NCBI GenBank assembly: GCA_018968785.1
Contig: JAGWZN010000056.1
Coordinates: 1-5,649, forward strand
Direction: 5' to 3'
Source: Patescibacteria group bacterium
GTDB lineage: Bacteria > Patescibacteriota > UBA1384 > CAILIB01
Length of the DNA stretch: 5,649 bases
Part shown: positions 1-5,356 of the stretch, piece by piece
How positions within the stretch are numbered: the first letter of the stretch is position 1
How the letters are laid out: each line of letters begins with the position of its first letter
Notes under the pieces: model-generated
The model's input: only the letters and a program-made list of their open reading frames with translations
Databases searched by the model: none
What the model was told of the DNA's origin: nothing
Made by a program: the position numbers and the translations under genes

Positions 1-1434
1 GTACCGATCCGCCGGTATGCCGATTACCCGTCTATCGGGCAACTGCTCGGTTACGTCGGTCCGGTTAATGAAGACGATATTAAAAGCGGCTACACCGCTG
101 ATCAGCGGATTGGCAAATCCGGTCTGGAAGAGACGTATCAACATACTCTGGCCGGCACGCCGGGCAAGGAGCAGGTCGAGGTGGATGCCTACGGCGAGAT
201 CGCCAGTAGCCGACCGGTAGTCGTGGAAAACCAGCCTAAGGACGGTCAGACGTTAAAGCTCAGTCTGGACGCTAAGATTCAAAAGCTGGTGGCTGACTCT
301 CTGCAGAATGCCGTCAACTTACGGGCTAAGGTATTCGGCGATAAAACCAAGACGCTGGGTGCCTCGGCCGTTATCCTCAACCCGAATAACGGCGCCGTCA
401 TCGCCATGGTCTCCCTACCCGATTACGACGGCAATATGTTCGCGCAAGGCATTACGCAAAAACAGTACCAGGATCTGCTGAATAACCCCGCCGATCCGCT
501 CCTCAACCGGGCGATCCAGGGCGAGTATCCGTCCGGATCGACCGTCAAGCCGCTTGTAGGTGCCGGCGCTTTGCAGGATGGCGTTATCTCCGCCAATACC
601 ACCTGGGACACCTCCGTCCCCATCCGGATCGGTGACGCGGTTTTTCCGGACTGGAAGCAGCACGGCATGAGTAATATCGAGCAGGCGATTGCCCAGTCGA
701 ATGATGAGTTCTTTTATAAAGTCGGCGGCGGCCAGGCCAGCCAGCATATCCAGGGGCTCGGTATTGACCGGCTGAACCAGGTATTGGATCAGTTCGGCCT
801 GGGCAAGAAGACCGGTATCGACCTGCCGGGCGAGACAGCCGGCCTGAATCCGGGTCCCACCTGGAAACAGCAGACTGTGGGCGAGCCTTGGTACATCGGC
901 GACACTTACCACCAGTCGATCGGCCAAGGATATCTGTTGGTGACACCTCTGCAGATGGCAACCGCGGTAGCGGCAATCGCGAATGGTGGAACCCTGTATC
1001 AGCCGCAACTTGGCTGGTCGCTAGTCGATTCCGCGACCGGCAAAGAGACGCCGCTGCCACATAAGATACTGAATGCCAACTGGATCAGTCCGGCCAATAT
1101 CCGCACCATCCAGCAGGGTATGGAACTGTCAACCGAACCGGGCGGCACCGCGCAGCTGCTCGGCAAATTCGGCGTCAAAACCGCCGGCAAGACCGGCACC
1201 GCTGAATTTGGTACCGATGGCTTGACCCACTCCTGGTACATCGGGTACGCGCCGGCCGATCATCCCCAATACGCTTACGCGATTCTTATCGAGGGTGATG
1301 GAAACGTGACTGAAGCGACAGAAAGCTCGGAGCCGGTGGCCGAGGAGATCTTGCGAGGTATCTTTAATAAGCCGTTGGCGCCCGGACAGCAGCTCGATAG
1401 TCAAGCCCTGATGCCCGTCGCGCCAACCCATTAA
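1..1434 (+). CDS. mrdA: Penicillin-binding protein 2 (class B transpeptidase), 5' end outside window
   Basis: This is the C-terminal part (477 residues visible) of a class B penicillin-binding protein, the DD-transpeptidase that cross-links peptidoglycan during cell elongation together with RodA at the membrane. The frame is open from base 1, so the N-terminal membrane anchor and true start lie upstream; the GTG at 181 is internal. The visible part opens with the linker region (GYVGPVNEDD, then GKSGLEETYQHTLAGTPG). The catalytic motifs follow in order: STVK with the nucleophile serine at 538-540, SND at 697-705, and KTGTAE beginning at 1189. SND is the S-x-D form of the SxN motif, which I recall from other PBP2 proteins, so it is not a defect. 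Other conserved blocks are FPDWK and WYIGDTYHQSIGQG. The style fits Patescibacteria. FtsI/SpoVD is the main alternative and is less likely. A DUF721 gene follows after 18 bases, probably co-transcribed. Confidence 0.93.
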   Translation, partial: VPIRRYADYPSIGQLLGYVGPVNEDDIKSGYTADQRIGKSGLEETYQHTLAGTPGKEQVEVDAYGEIASSRPVVVENQPKDGQTLKLSLDAKIQKLVADSLQNAVNLRAKVFGDKTKTLGASAVILNPNNGAVIAMVSLPDYDGNMFAQGITQKQYQDLLNNPADPLLNRAIQGEYPSGSTVKPLVGAGALQDGVISANTTWDTSVPIRIGDAVFPDWKQHGMSNIEQAIAQSNDEFFYKVGGGQASQHIQGLGIDRLNQVLDQFGLGKKTGIDLPGETAGLNPGPTWKQQTVGEPWYIGDTYHQSIGQGYLLVTPLQMATAVAAIANGGTLYQPQLGWSLVDSATGKETPLPHKILNANWISPANIRTIQQGMELSTEPGGTAQLLGKFGVKTAGKTGTAEFGTDGLTHSWYIGYAPADHPQYAYAILIEGDGNVTEATESSEPVAEEILRGIFNKPLAPGQQLDSQALMPVAPTH

Positions 1435-1452
1435 CCGCCCATAACCACCTCC

Positions 1453-1743
1453 ATGACCTGGCAAAAAACCGAAACAGTCCTGAAGCGGCGGATCAATCAG
1501 CACGGACTGACCGATATGGTGCAGGCCGGCCGGATCTGTGCCAAGGCCGAGGAGCTGTATCCGAAACTGTTTCGGGCGGTATCGGTTCGAAAGAACGGTA
1601 CTCTGCATCTGGAGCTTGATCAGAAGGACGTATTGGAGTTTAAGATGATTGAGGGAAAGCTGGTAGCGGCACTTAACCAGTTCGCCGAAAAGGAAGAGCT
1701 TCCCCAGATCAACCGCGTCAGGTTGACATTTATCGAAAAATAA
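1453..1743 (+). CDS. Short DUF721 / DciA-like protein
   Basis: This is a 96-residue protein whose layout resembles the DUF721 family. An N-terminal helical part (about residues 6-38, containing RRINQHGLTDMVQAG) is followed by a beta-strand/helix unit of the type 'NGTLHLELDQKDVLEFKM' and a final segment with NRVRLTFIEK. In DUF721 proteins the second half is a small KH-like fold, and members named DciA help load the DnaB replicative helicase. Short versions of about 100 residues are common in candidate-phyla genomes. The assignment rests on pattern memory, not on a catalytic motif, so the DnaB-loading role is inferred. The ATG is the first possible start after the mrdA stop, which lies 18 bases upstream in the same frame. 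No Shine-Dalgarno is visible; the leader is instead CCACCTCC. The last codons overlap the promoter of the next unit. Confidence 0.62.
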   Translation: MTWQKTETVLKRRINQHGLTDMVQAGRICAKAEELYPKLFRAVSVRKNGTLHLELDQKDVLEFKMIEGKLVAALNQFAEKEELPQINRVRLTFIEK

Positions 1744-1751
1744 GCTAAACT
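1723..1751 (+). promoter_or_regulatory. Sigma-70-type promoter for the udg-rnj unit
   Basis: A perfect -35 box TTGACA (1723-1728) is followed by a 17-base spacer and the -10-like box TAAACT (1746-1751, four of six consensus bases including the key first, second and last). Transcription would begin near 1757-1760, giving a leader of about 35 bases before the udg ATG. The -35 box lies inside the last codons of the DUF721 gene, so the udg-rnj pair can be expressed separately from mrdA. A second -10-like hexamer, TATACT (1757-1762), has no -35 at usable spacing. The leader is pyrimidine-rich with no Shine-Dalgarno. Confidence 0.6.
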
Positions 1752-1792
1752 ACAGCTATACTTTGCATGTTCTCCCTATCTTTTCCTCTTAA

Positions 1793-2371
1793 ATGGACGC
1801 CGTAGCCGCCGAACTCCAGGAGATTGCCGGCCAAATCCGCCAGTGCACTCTCTGCCGTTTATGCGAAAGCCGTACCAACGCCGTTCCCGGCAGTGGTAAT
1901 GTACACGCTGATGTCGTCTTTATCGGAGAGGGACCGGGGAAATCCGAAGATGAACAAGGTATTCCCTTCTGCGGTGCCTCCGGCCGCCTGCTTGATACCC
2001 TACTAGGGTCCATTCAGTTATCCCGGCAAGACGTCTTTATTACTAATGTCGTCAAATGCCGACCGCCGGCTAACCGCGATCCCCTACCGGATGAGAAGGA
2101 CATTTGCGCTACCACTTATTTAGATAAACAACTGGCACTTATTCAACCAAAACTAATCGTTACGCTCGGCCGCCACGCCCTCGGACACTTTATTCCTAAC
2201 CTAAAAATTTCCGAGGTCCATGGCCAACCAAAGCGGTATAGAGGGCAGATCTATTTGGCCCTCTATCACCCGGCGGTAGCGCTTTATAACGGTTCAATGC
2301 GCCAAACTTTACAAGAAGATTTTTATAATATCCCCCGAGTACTTAAAAAACTCGCACAAGAAGAAAGATGA
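1793..2371 (+). CDS. udg: Type-4 (family 4) uracil-DNA glycosylase with Fe-S cluster
   Basis: This 192-residue enzyme belongs to the family-4 uracil-DNA glycosylases. They remove uracil, arising from cytosine deamination or dUTP incorporation, from DNA and so start base-excision repair. Motif 1 is GEGPG with ED (residues 45-53), as in thermophilic UDGa enzymes. GIPFCGASG (56-64) supplies the Phe that stacks on uracil. TNVVKCRPP (84-92) is the conserved central block, and HPA (159-161) is the second active-site motif. Four cysteines suited to a 4Fe-4S cluster are Cys18, Cys21, Cys89 and Cys105; the 16-residue spacing of the last pair matches the family. Cys24 is an additional N-terminal cysteine. 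Length is normal (about 190-220). ATG 1793 is chosen because the protein starts well with it, although no Shine-Dalgarno precedes it. The stop overlaps the rnj start (ATGA). Confidence 0.93.
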   Translation: MDAVAAELQEIAGQIRQCTLCRLCESRTNAVPGSGNVHADVVFIGEGPGKSEDEQGIPFCGASGRLLDTLLGSIQLSRQDVFITNVVKCRPPANRDPLPDEKDICATTYLDKQLALIQPKLIVTLGRHALGHFIPNLKISEVHGQPKRYRGQIYLALYHPAVALYNGSMRQTLQEDFYNIPRVLKKLAQEER

Positions 2372-4377
2372 ATATCATTACCAACAAAGAGGTTTTCTCA
2401 GAAGAAAACCAGGCAAAATTGCCTAAAAAAGCCGAAAGCCGGCGCGGGCGGCCACGTAAAATGCCGATCCCGCCGGTTCTTCCCAATATCGCCAGTGACA
2501 CCTCGCTTGGCACCCCGGTTACTTCCAATGCGGTCGCTCCTACGACCACCAACGGATCAAGCAACAACACAGCCGATCCCGGCGAACGGAAAACCGTCTT
2601 TTACCAAGCGTCCCGGCCCAGGATTATCCATCCCCGTCCGGATATTCCCCGGGCAAACGGTGAGCCGACTATTCGGCCGCGGTACACTCCCCGGCCGGTG
2701 GCCGGCGGCCGTTTTTCGTCCCCATCGGTTGCTCCTTCTCCGGTACAACCCGGACGGATCGGACGGTTTCAGACGCCCCGGCGACGGCCAGACCGGCGGC
2801 AGTATCCGCAAGATGGCGCCGGTAGCTTTATTCAGCCGAACGGATCTCAGACCACTTTGAGCCAACCTGTCGCTCCTCGTACCACCTCCACAGAACAGGT
2901 GAAGATTATTCCGCTCGGAGGTTTGGAAGAGATCGGCAAAAACATGACGCTGATCGAGTACGGGCGCGACATTATTATTGTCGATATGGGTTTCCTCTTT
3001 CCGGATTCCGACATGCTGGGTGTGGACTACATTATTCCCGACGTTTCTTATTTGGATGATAAAAAAGACCGGATCCGCGGCGTAGTTATTACGCACGGAC
3101 ACTTGGATCATATCGGCGCGATACCGTATCTGATCCAGCGACTCGGATTTCCGCCGATTTATGGCACCTCGATTACGATCGGGATGGTGAAACAGCGGCT
3201 GGAAGAGTTTAATCTGCTCGGCCGCAATAAACTGATCACCATTGAACCGGAAAAAGACGTGCTGCAGCTCGGTTCTTTCCGGGTCAGCACCTTCCGACTC
3301 ACTCATAACGTGCCGGGCGCGGTCGGTTTGGAGATTGAAACTCCCAACGGCCGCCTGGTTTACTGTACCGACTGGAAGTTCGATTATAATCCGGCTGATG
3401 GCCAACAGGTTGATTTCCGTACGCTGGCCGCGGTCGGCTCCCGCGGTGTCGATCTGTTGCTCTCCGACTCCACCAACGCCGATAAACCCGGCCACACAAT
3501 CTCGGAAAAGGTGGTGGAAGCGTCGCTGTCCCAAGCGGTGGAAGAGGCGAAGGGGCGGGTTATTATCGCCATGTTCTCCACGATGCTGGCCCGTATCCAA
3601 CAAACGTTGAATGTCGCCTACCGCAACAACCGGAAGGTGTTAATTCTCGGCCGCAGCATGCAGCAAAACGTGGAGATGGCGATCAATCTGAAAGCAATGG
3701 TGGTGCCGCCCAACACCATGATTAGCGAACGTGAAGTAAACCGTTTTCCGGATGAGAAGGTTCTGGTAATTTCCACCGGCTCTCAGGGCGAAGACCGGGC
3801 GGCGCTCAGCCGGATGGCGAATGGCGAGCACCGGATTATTAAGATCCACAAAGGCGACACGGTGATTATTTCCGCCTCGCCGATTCCTGGCAACGAACGA
3901 TCGGTGAGCGGCGTTATGGACATGTTGTACAAAGCCGGCGCCTCCGTTATTTACAATAAAATTCTGGACGTTCACTCCTCCGGTCACGCTTATCAGGACG
4001 ATTTGAAGCTGATGCTGGCGTTAATGAAGCCGAAATACTTTATACCGCTCCACGGTGAGCGCAGCCGGCTGATCCTACACGGAAAGCTGGCGGAAGAGGT
4101 CGGCGTGGCACCGGAGAATATTATTATCGGCGACAACGGATTAATTCTGGAGATGGATAACACCGGCAAGGTAATGCCGACCGACAACCACGTTCCGGCC
4201 GGATACGTGATGGTGGACGGACTGGGCGTCGGCGATGTCGGTAATATCGTGTTGCGTGACCGCCAGGCGATGGCTAAAGAAGGTGTCTTTATGATTGTCA
4301 GCGTCTACGACGGTAAGAACCACCACTTCTTGAACTCTCCGGATATTATCTCCCGCGGGTTTATTTATATGCGGTAA
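2368..4377 (+). CDS. rnj: Ribonuclease J with long basic N-terminal extension, ended early by an in-frame TAA
   Basis: RNase J is a metallo-beta-lactamase/beta-CASP ribonuclease with 5'-3' exonuclease and endonuclease activity in mRNA decay and rRNA maturation. The conserved enzyme begins at V178 (VKIIPLGGLEEIGKNM). Metal ligands are visible: HGHLDH (His243, His245, Asp247, His248), His313 in LTHNVPG and Asp335 in CTDWKFDY. SDSTNAD around residue 367 leads into the beta-CASP region, HSSGH (His536, His540) follows, and PLHGE contains His562. Residues 1-177 are an extra low-complexity tail rich in Pro, Arg and Ser, with an AT-hook-like RRGRPRK at 25-31. Translation starts at an ATG overlapping the udg stop, so coupling is likely. 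The frame stops at TAA 4375-4377 after FIYMR, within the C-terminal domain, yet it continues in family-like sequence to 4560. The full frame would give 553 residues after the extension, close to the 555 of B. subtilis RNase J1. The product is either truncated by 60 residues or the TAA is an error. Confidence 0.92.
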   Translation: MNIITNKEVFSEENQAKLPKKAESRRGRPRKMPIPPVLPNIASDTSLGTPVTSNAVAPTTTNGSSNNTADPGERKTVFYQASRPRIIHPRPDIPRANGEPTIRPRYTPRPVAGGRFSSPSVAPSPVQPGRIGRFQTPRRRPDRRQYPQDGAGSFIQPNGSQTTLSQPVAPRTTSTEQVKIIPLGGLEEIGKNMTLIEYGRDIIIVDMGFLFPDSDMLGVDYIIPDVSYLDDKKDRIRGVVITHGHLDHIGAIPYLIQRLGFPPIYGTSITIGMVKQRLEEFNLLGRNKLITIEPEKDVLQLGSFRVSTFRLTHNVPGAVGLEIETPNGRLVYCTDWKFDYNPADGQQVDFRTLAAVGSRGVDLLLSDSTNADKPGHTISEKVVEASLSQAVEEAKGRVIIAMFSTMLARIQQTLNVAYRNNRKVLILGRSMQQNVEMAINLKAMVVPPNTMISEREVNRFPDEKVLVISTGSQGEDRAALSRMANGEHRIIKIHKGDTVIISASPIPGNERSVSGVMDMLYKAGASVIYNKILDVHSSGHAYQDDLKLMLALMKPKYFIPLHGERSRLILHGKLAEEVGVAPENIIIGDNGLILEMDNTGKVMPTDNHVPAGYVMVDGLGVGDVGNIVLRDRQAMAKEGVFMIVSVYDGKNHHFLNSPDIISRGFIYMR

Positions 4378-4560
4378 AATGAGCAGTTTATTAACGATGT
4401 ACGCAACGAGATTAAGCGGTATCTGCAGAAAGCGGCAGACGGCCGGAAGAACGTGGACGTGAACGGCGTCCGCAATGAACTGCGCGACATGGTAAGCAAG
4501 CTTCTGTACGAGAAAACCGAGCGCCAGCCGATGGTGATTCCGGTGATTATCGAAGTTTAG
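4378..4560 (+). pseudogene. rnj: Detached C-terminal tail of RNase J, in frame beyond the TAA
   Basis: Reading on in the rnj frame past TAA 4375-4377 gives 60 open codons ending at TAG 4558-4560. They start NEQFINDVRNEI and end KLLYEKTERQPMVIPVIIEV, which is the conserved ending of RNase J C-terminal domains (homologs end in a ...LYEKTKR.PMI.P.I.E. pattern). There is no frameshift and no second stop. In-frame restart codons (GTG 4453, ATG 4489) would yield only fragments. The tail is therefore either not translated, or it is part of the rnj protein if the TAA is a sequence error or is read through. Family members commonly have Arg-Glu-Asn-Glu at this junction, so the TAA could come from a single G-to-T change in a Glu codon. 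This last point is recalled, not computed. Confidence 0.85.
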
Positions 4561-4653
4561 GCGCGCCGCCAATTATGACCGGGCAAAGAGCATCGGCAAG
4601 CGGAGACGATAGACCAGAAGATCTTTTGGTTCGGTTGGGGAAAAATAGAACCA

Positions 4654-5061
4654 CTAAGGCGCTAGAGGCTCGCGTTTTAGATAGCTGAGCAGCTTTTTAT
4701 CAAAAGTTGCCAATTCTTCACAGCCATGAATTTTTGCGTAAGCCAGATTATAACAATCCTGAAGTTCCAGTGCCGTGCGTCTAGCTAAGGTGATTGCCTC
4801 TGCGCATATCTGCAGATCGTCTAACTTTAAGAAAGGAAAGTTGAGGATTTCCTGCAATTTATTTAAACGCTTACCTTTATCAGCTCTATAAGTAGAGTAC
4901 AGTACCCAATCAATCTCAAATAATACTAATGAAGAGGTTATTAAAGAGACTTCACCACGTAAAGCGCCTTCAAACAGCTCTCTGGCTTTTTTCTTCTGCA
5001 CAGCTTCATTCCGCACCAAAAAACTAAGAAAGAAATTGGTATCAGCGAAGACAGTTTTCAT
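4654..5061 (-). CDS. vapC: PIN-domain toxin, VapC-like ribonuclease
   Basis: This 135-residue PIN-domain protein is the probable toxin of a type II toxin-antitoxin pair. PIN toxins are Mg/Mn-dependent ribonucleases; VapC members cut tRNAs or rRNA and stop translation. The acidic quartet is in place: Asp7 in FADTN, Glu49 in LFEID, Asp102 in LQDCYNLAYA and Asp121 in ATFDKKL. Length is typical of the family. Its ATG overlaps the stop of the antitoxin gene (ATGA), so the two are translationally coupled in antitoxin-toxin order. No good Shine-Dalgarno lies just upstream. Base composition is visibly more AT-rich than the surrounding housekeeping genes (23 G/C of 60 in 4801-4860), consistent with acquisition. 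The target RNA cannot be read from the sequence. The gene runs towards rnj on the opposite strand. Confidence 0.88.
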   Translation of the reverse strand: MKTVFADTNFFLSFLVRNEAVQKKKARELFEGALRGEVSLITSSLVLFEIDWVLYSTYRADKGKRLNKLQEILNFPFLKLDDLQICAEAITLARRTALELQDCYNLAYAKIHGCEELATFDKKLLSYLKREPLAP

Positions 5062-5309
5062 GGGTTATCCGTGAAGTACTCTTCTCGAGCCCGCCGAATG
5101 ACCTGATTCAGACTAAGACCTTTATACTTTTTTGGCAATTCGACTGAATTTTCTAGTCGATCTAGCACCGCCTCCGCTTTTTCCAAAACCAAACTATTAT
5201 TTTTTCTTTTTACCGTTAGTTGATCACCCTCTTCTAACCGCAACTCCAGAAAAACCCGAGCCGGGATAGTAATCTGTCGTTTGCTGGATATCCTTACTGT
5301 GTTCTTCAT
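5058..5309 (-). CDS. vapB: AbrB/MazE-fold antitoxin (SpoVT-AbrB domain)
   Basis: This 83-residue protein carries an N-terminal swapped-hairpin AbrB DNA-binding domain at about residues 4-45. Its hallmark blocks are SSKRQITIPARV (8-19), then LRLEEGDQLTV and the closing LVLEKA. The remainder (46-83, containing LPKKYKGLSLNQVIRRAREEY) is charged and probably helical, the part that in VapB-type antitoxins wraps around the toxin. It should neutralise the PIN toxin encoded directly downstream and, with it, repress its own promoter through the repeats over the start region. The ATG at 5307-5309 is the natural start: the AbrB domain begins right after it, and the -10 box is only 9 bases upstream, so the mRNA should be leaderless or nearly so. 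The fold is clear; the exact family name (VapB, MazE-like, AbrB-like) is less certain. Confidence 0.88.
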   Translation of the reverse strand: MKNTVRISSKRQITIPARVFLELRLEEGDQLTVKRKNNSLVLEKAEAVLDRLENSVELPKKYKGLSLNQVIRRAREEYFTDNP

Positions 5310-5338
5310 AGTAAGGATACTGTAATTTAGTAAGGAGA
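5289..5338 (-). repeat. Three-copy operator-like repeat TMTCCTTACT over promoter and start codon
   Basis: On the minus strand TCTCCTTACT (5338-5329) lies in the spacer between the -35 and -10 boxes. TATCCTTACT (5319-5310) lies between the -10 box and the ATG. A third TATCCTTACT is in the opposite orientation at 5289-5298, inside antitoxin codons 4-7. The first two are direct repeats 19 bases apart. The last two form a perfect 10-base inverted repeat with an 11-base centre that holds the ATG. The position suggests an autoregulatory operator bound by the antitoxin or the complex; binding is inferred. One copy also has to code for Thr-Val-Arg-Ile, which limits its freedom. Confidence 0.6.
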
Positions 5339-5347
5339 ATTTGTCAA
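5319..5347 (-). promoter_or_regulatory. Promoter of the toxin-antitoxin operon
   Basis: Read on the minus strand, TTGACA (5347-5342, perfect consensus) is followed by 17 bases and TACAGT (5324-5319), which has the T, A, fourth A and last T of the -10 consensus. The antitoxin ATG begins 9 bases after the -10 box, so the start of transcription would fall about 0-4 bases before the ATG. The -35 box is only 9 bases beyond the recF stop, so recF transcripts may also read into the operon. Confidence 0.7.
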
Positions 5348-5356
5348 CCCACTCTT

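Noticed and set aside
697..705. Damaged SxN active-site motif in PBP2 (SND)
   Set aside because: S-x-D at this position is, as I recall, common in PBP2 proteins; the spacing to STVK and KTG is normal.
415..1060. Minus-strand open frames inside mrdA
   Set aside because: They are antisense shadows of a clear transpeptidase domain and overlap one another in different frames.
1757..1762. TATACT as the -10 box of the udg promoter
   Set aside because: It has no -35 element at 16-18 bases upstream; TAAACT at 1746 pairs exactly with TTGACA at 17 bases.
2557..3603. 348-codon open frame on the minus strand inside rnj
   Set aside because: It lies wholly antisense to the well-conserved RNase J frame, shows no recognisable motif, and is explained by GC-rich codon structure on the opposite strand.
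4375..4377. Reassignment of TAA to an amino acid in this organism
   Set aside because: TAA ends mrdA, the DUF721 gene and recF at their expected family C-termini, so it works as a normal stop here. The known candidate-phyla recoding concerns TGA, and TGA also serves as a stop here.
4379..4462. ATG at 4379 just after the rnj TAA as the start of a new gene
   Set aside because: It is out of frame with the conserved RNase J tail and gives only 27 meaningless residues.
4561..4653. Possible terminator between convergent rnj and toxin genes (palindrome ACCAGAAGATCTTTTGGT at 4613-4630; IR TGGTTC/GAACCA at 4627-4632 and 4648-4653)
   Set aside because: The stems are short and AU-rich and are not followed by a proper T run on either strand. 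The run of five Ts on the minus strand follows only a weak, bulged stem. Not good enough to call.
4575..4688. 37-codon frame on the + strand from ATG 4575 to TGA 4686-4688
   Set aside because: It overlaps the 3' end of the toxin gene antisense, has no ribosome binding site and no recognisable family; its length is within chance.
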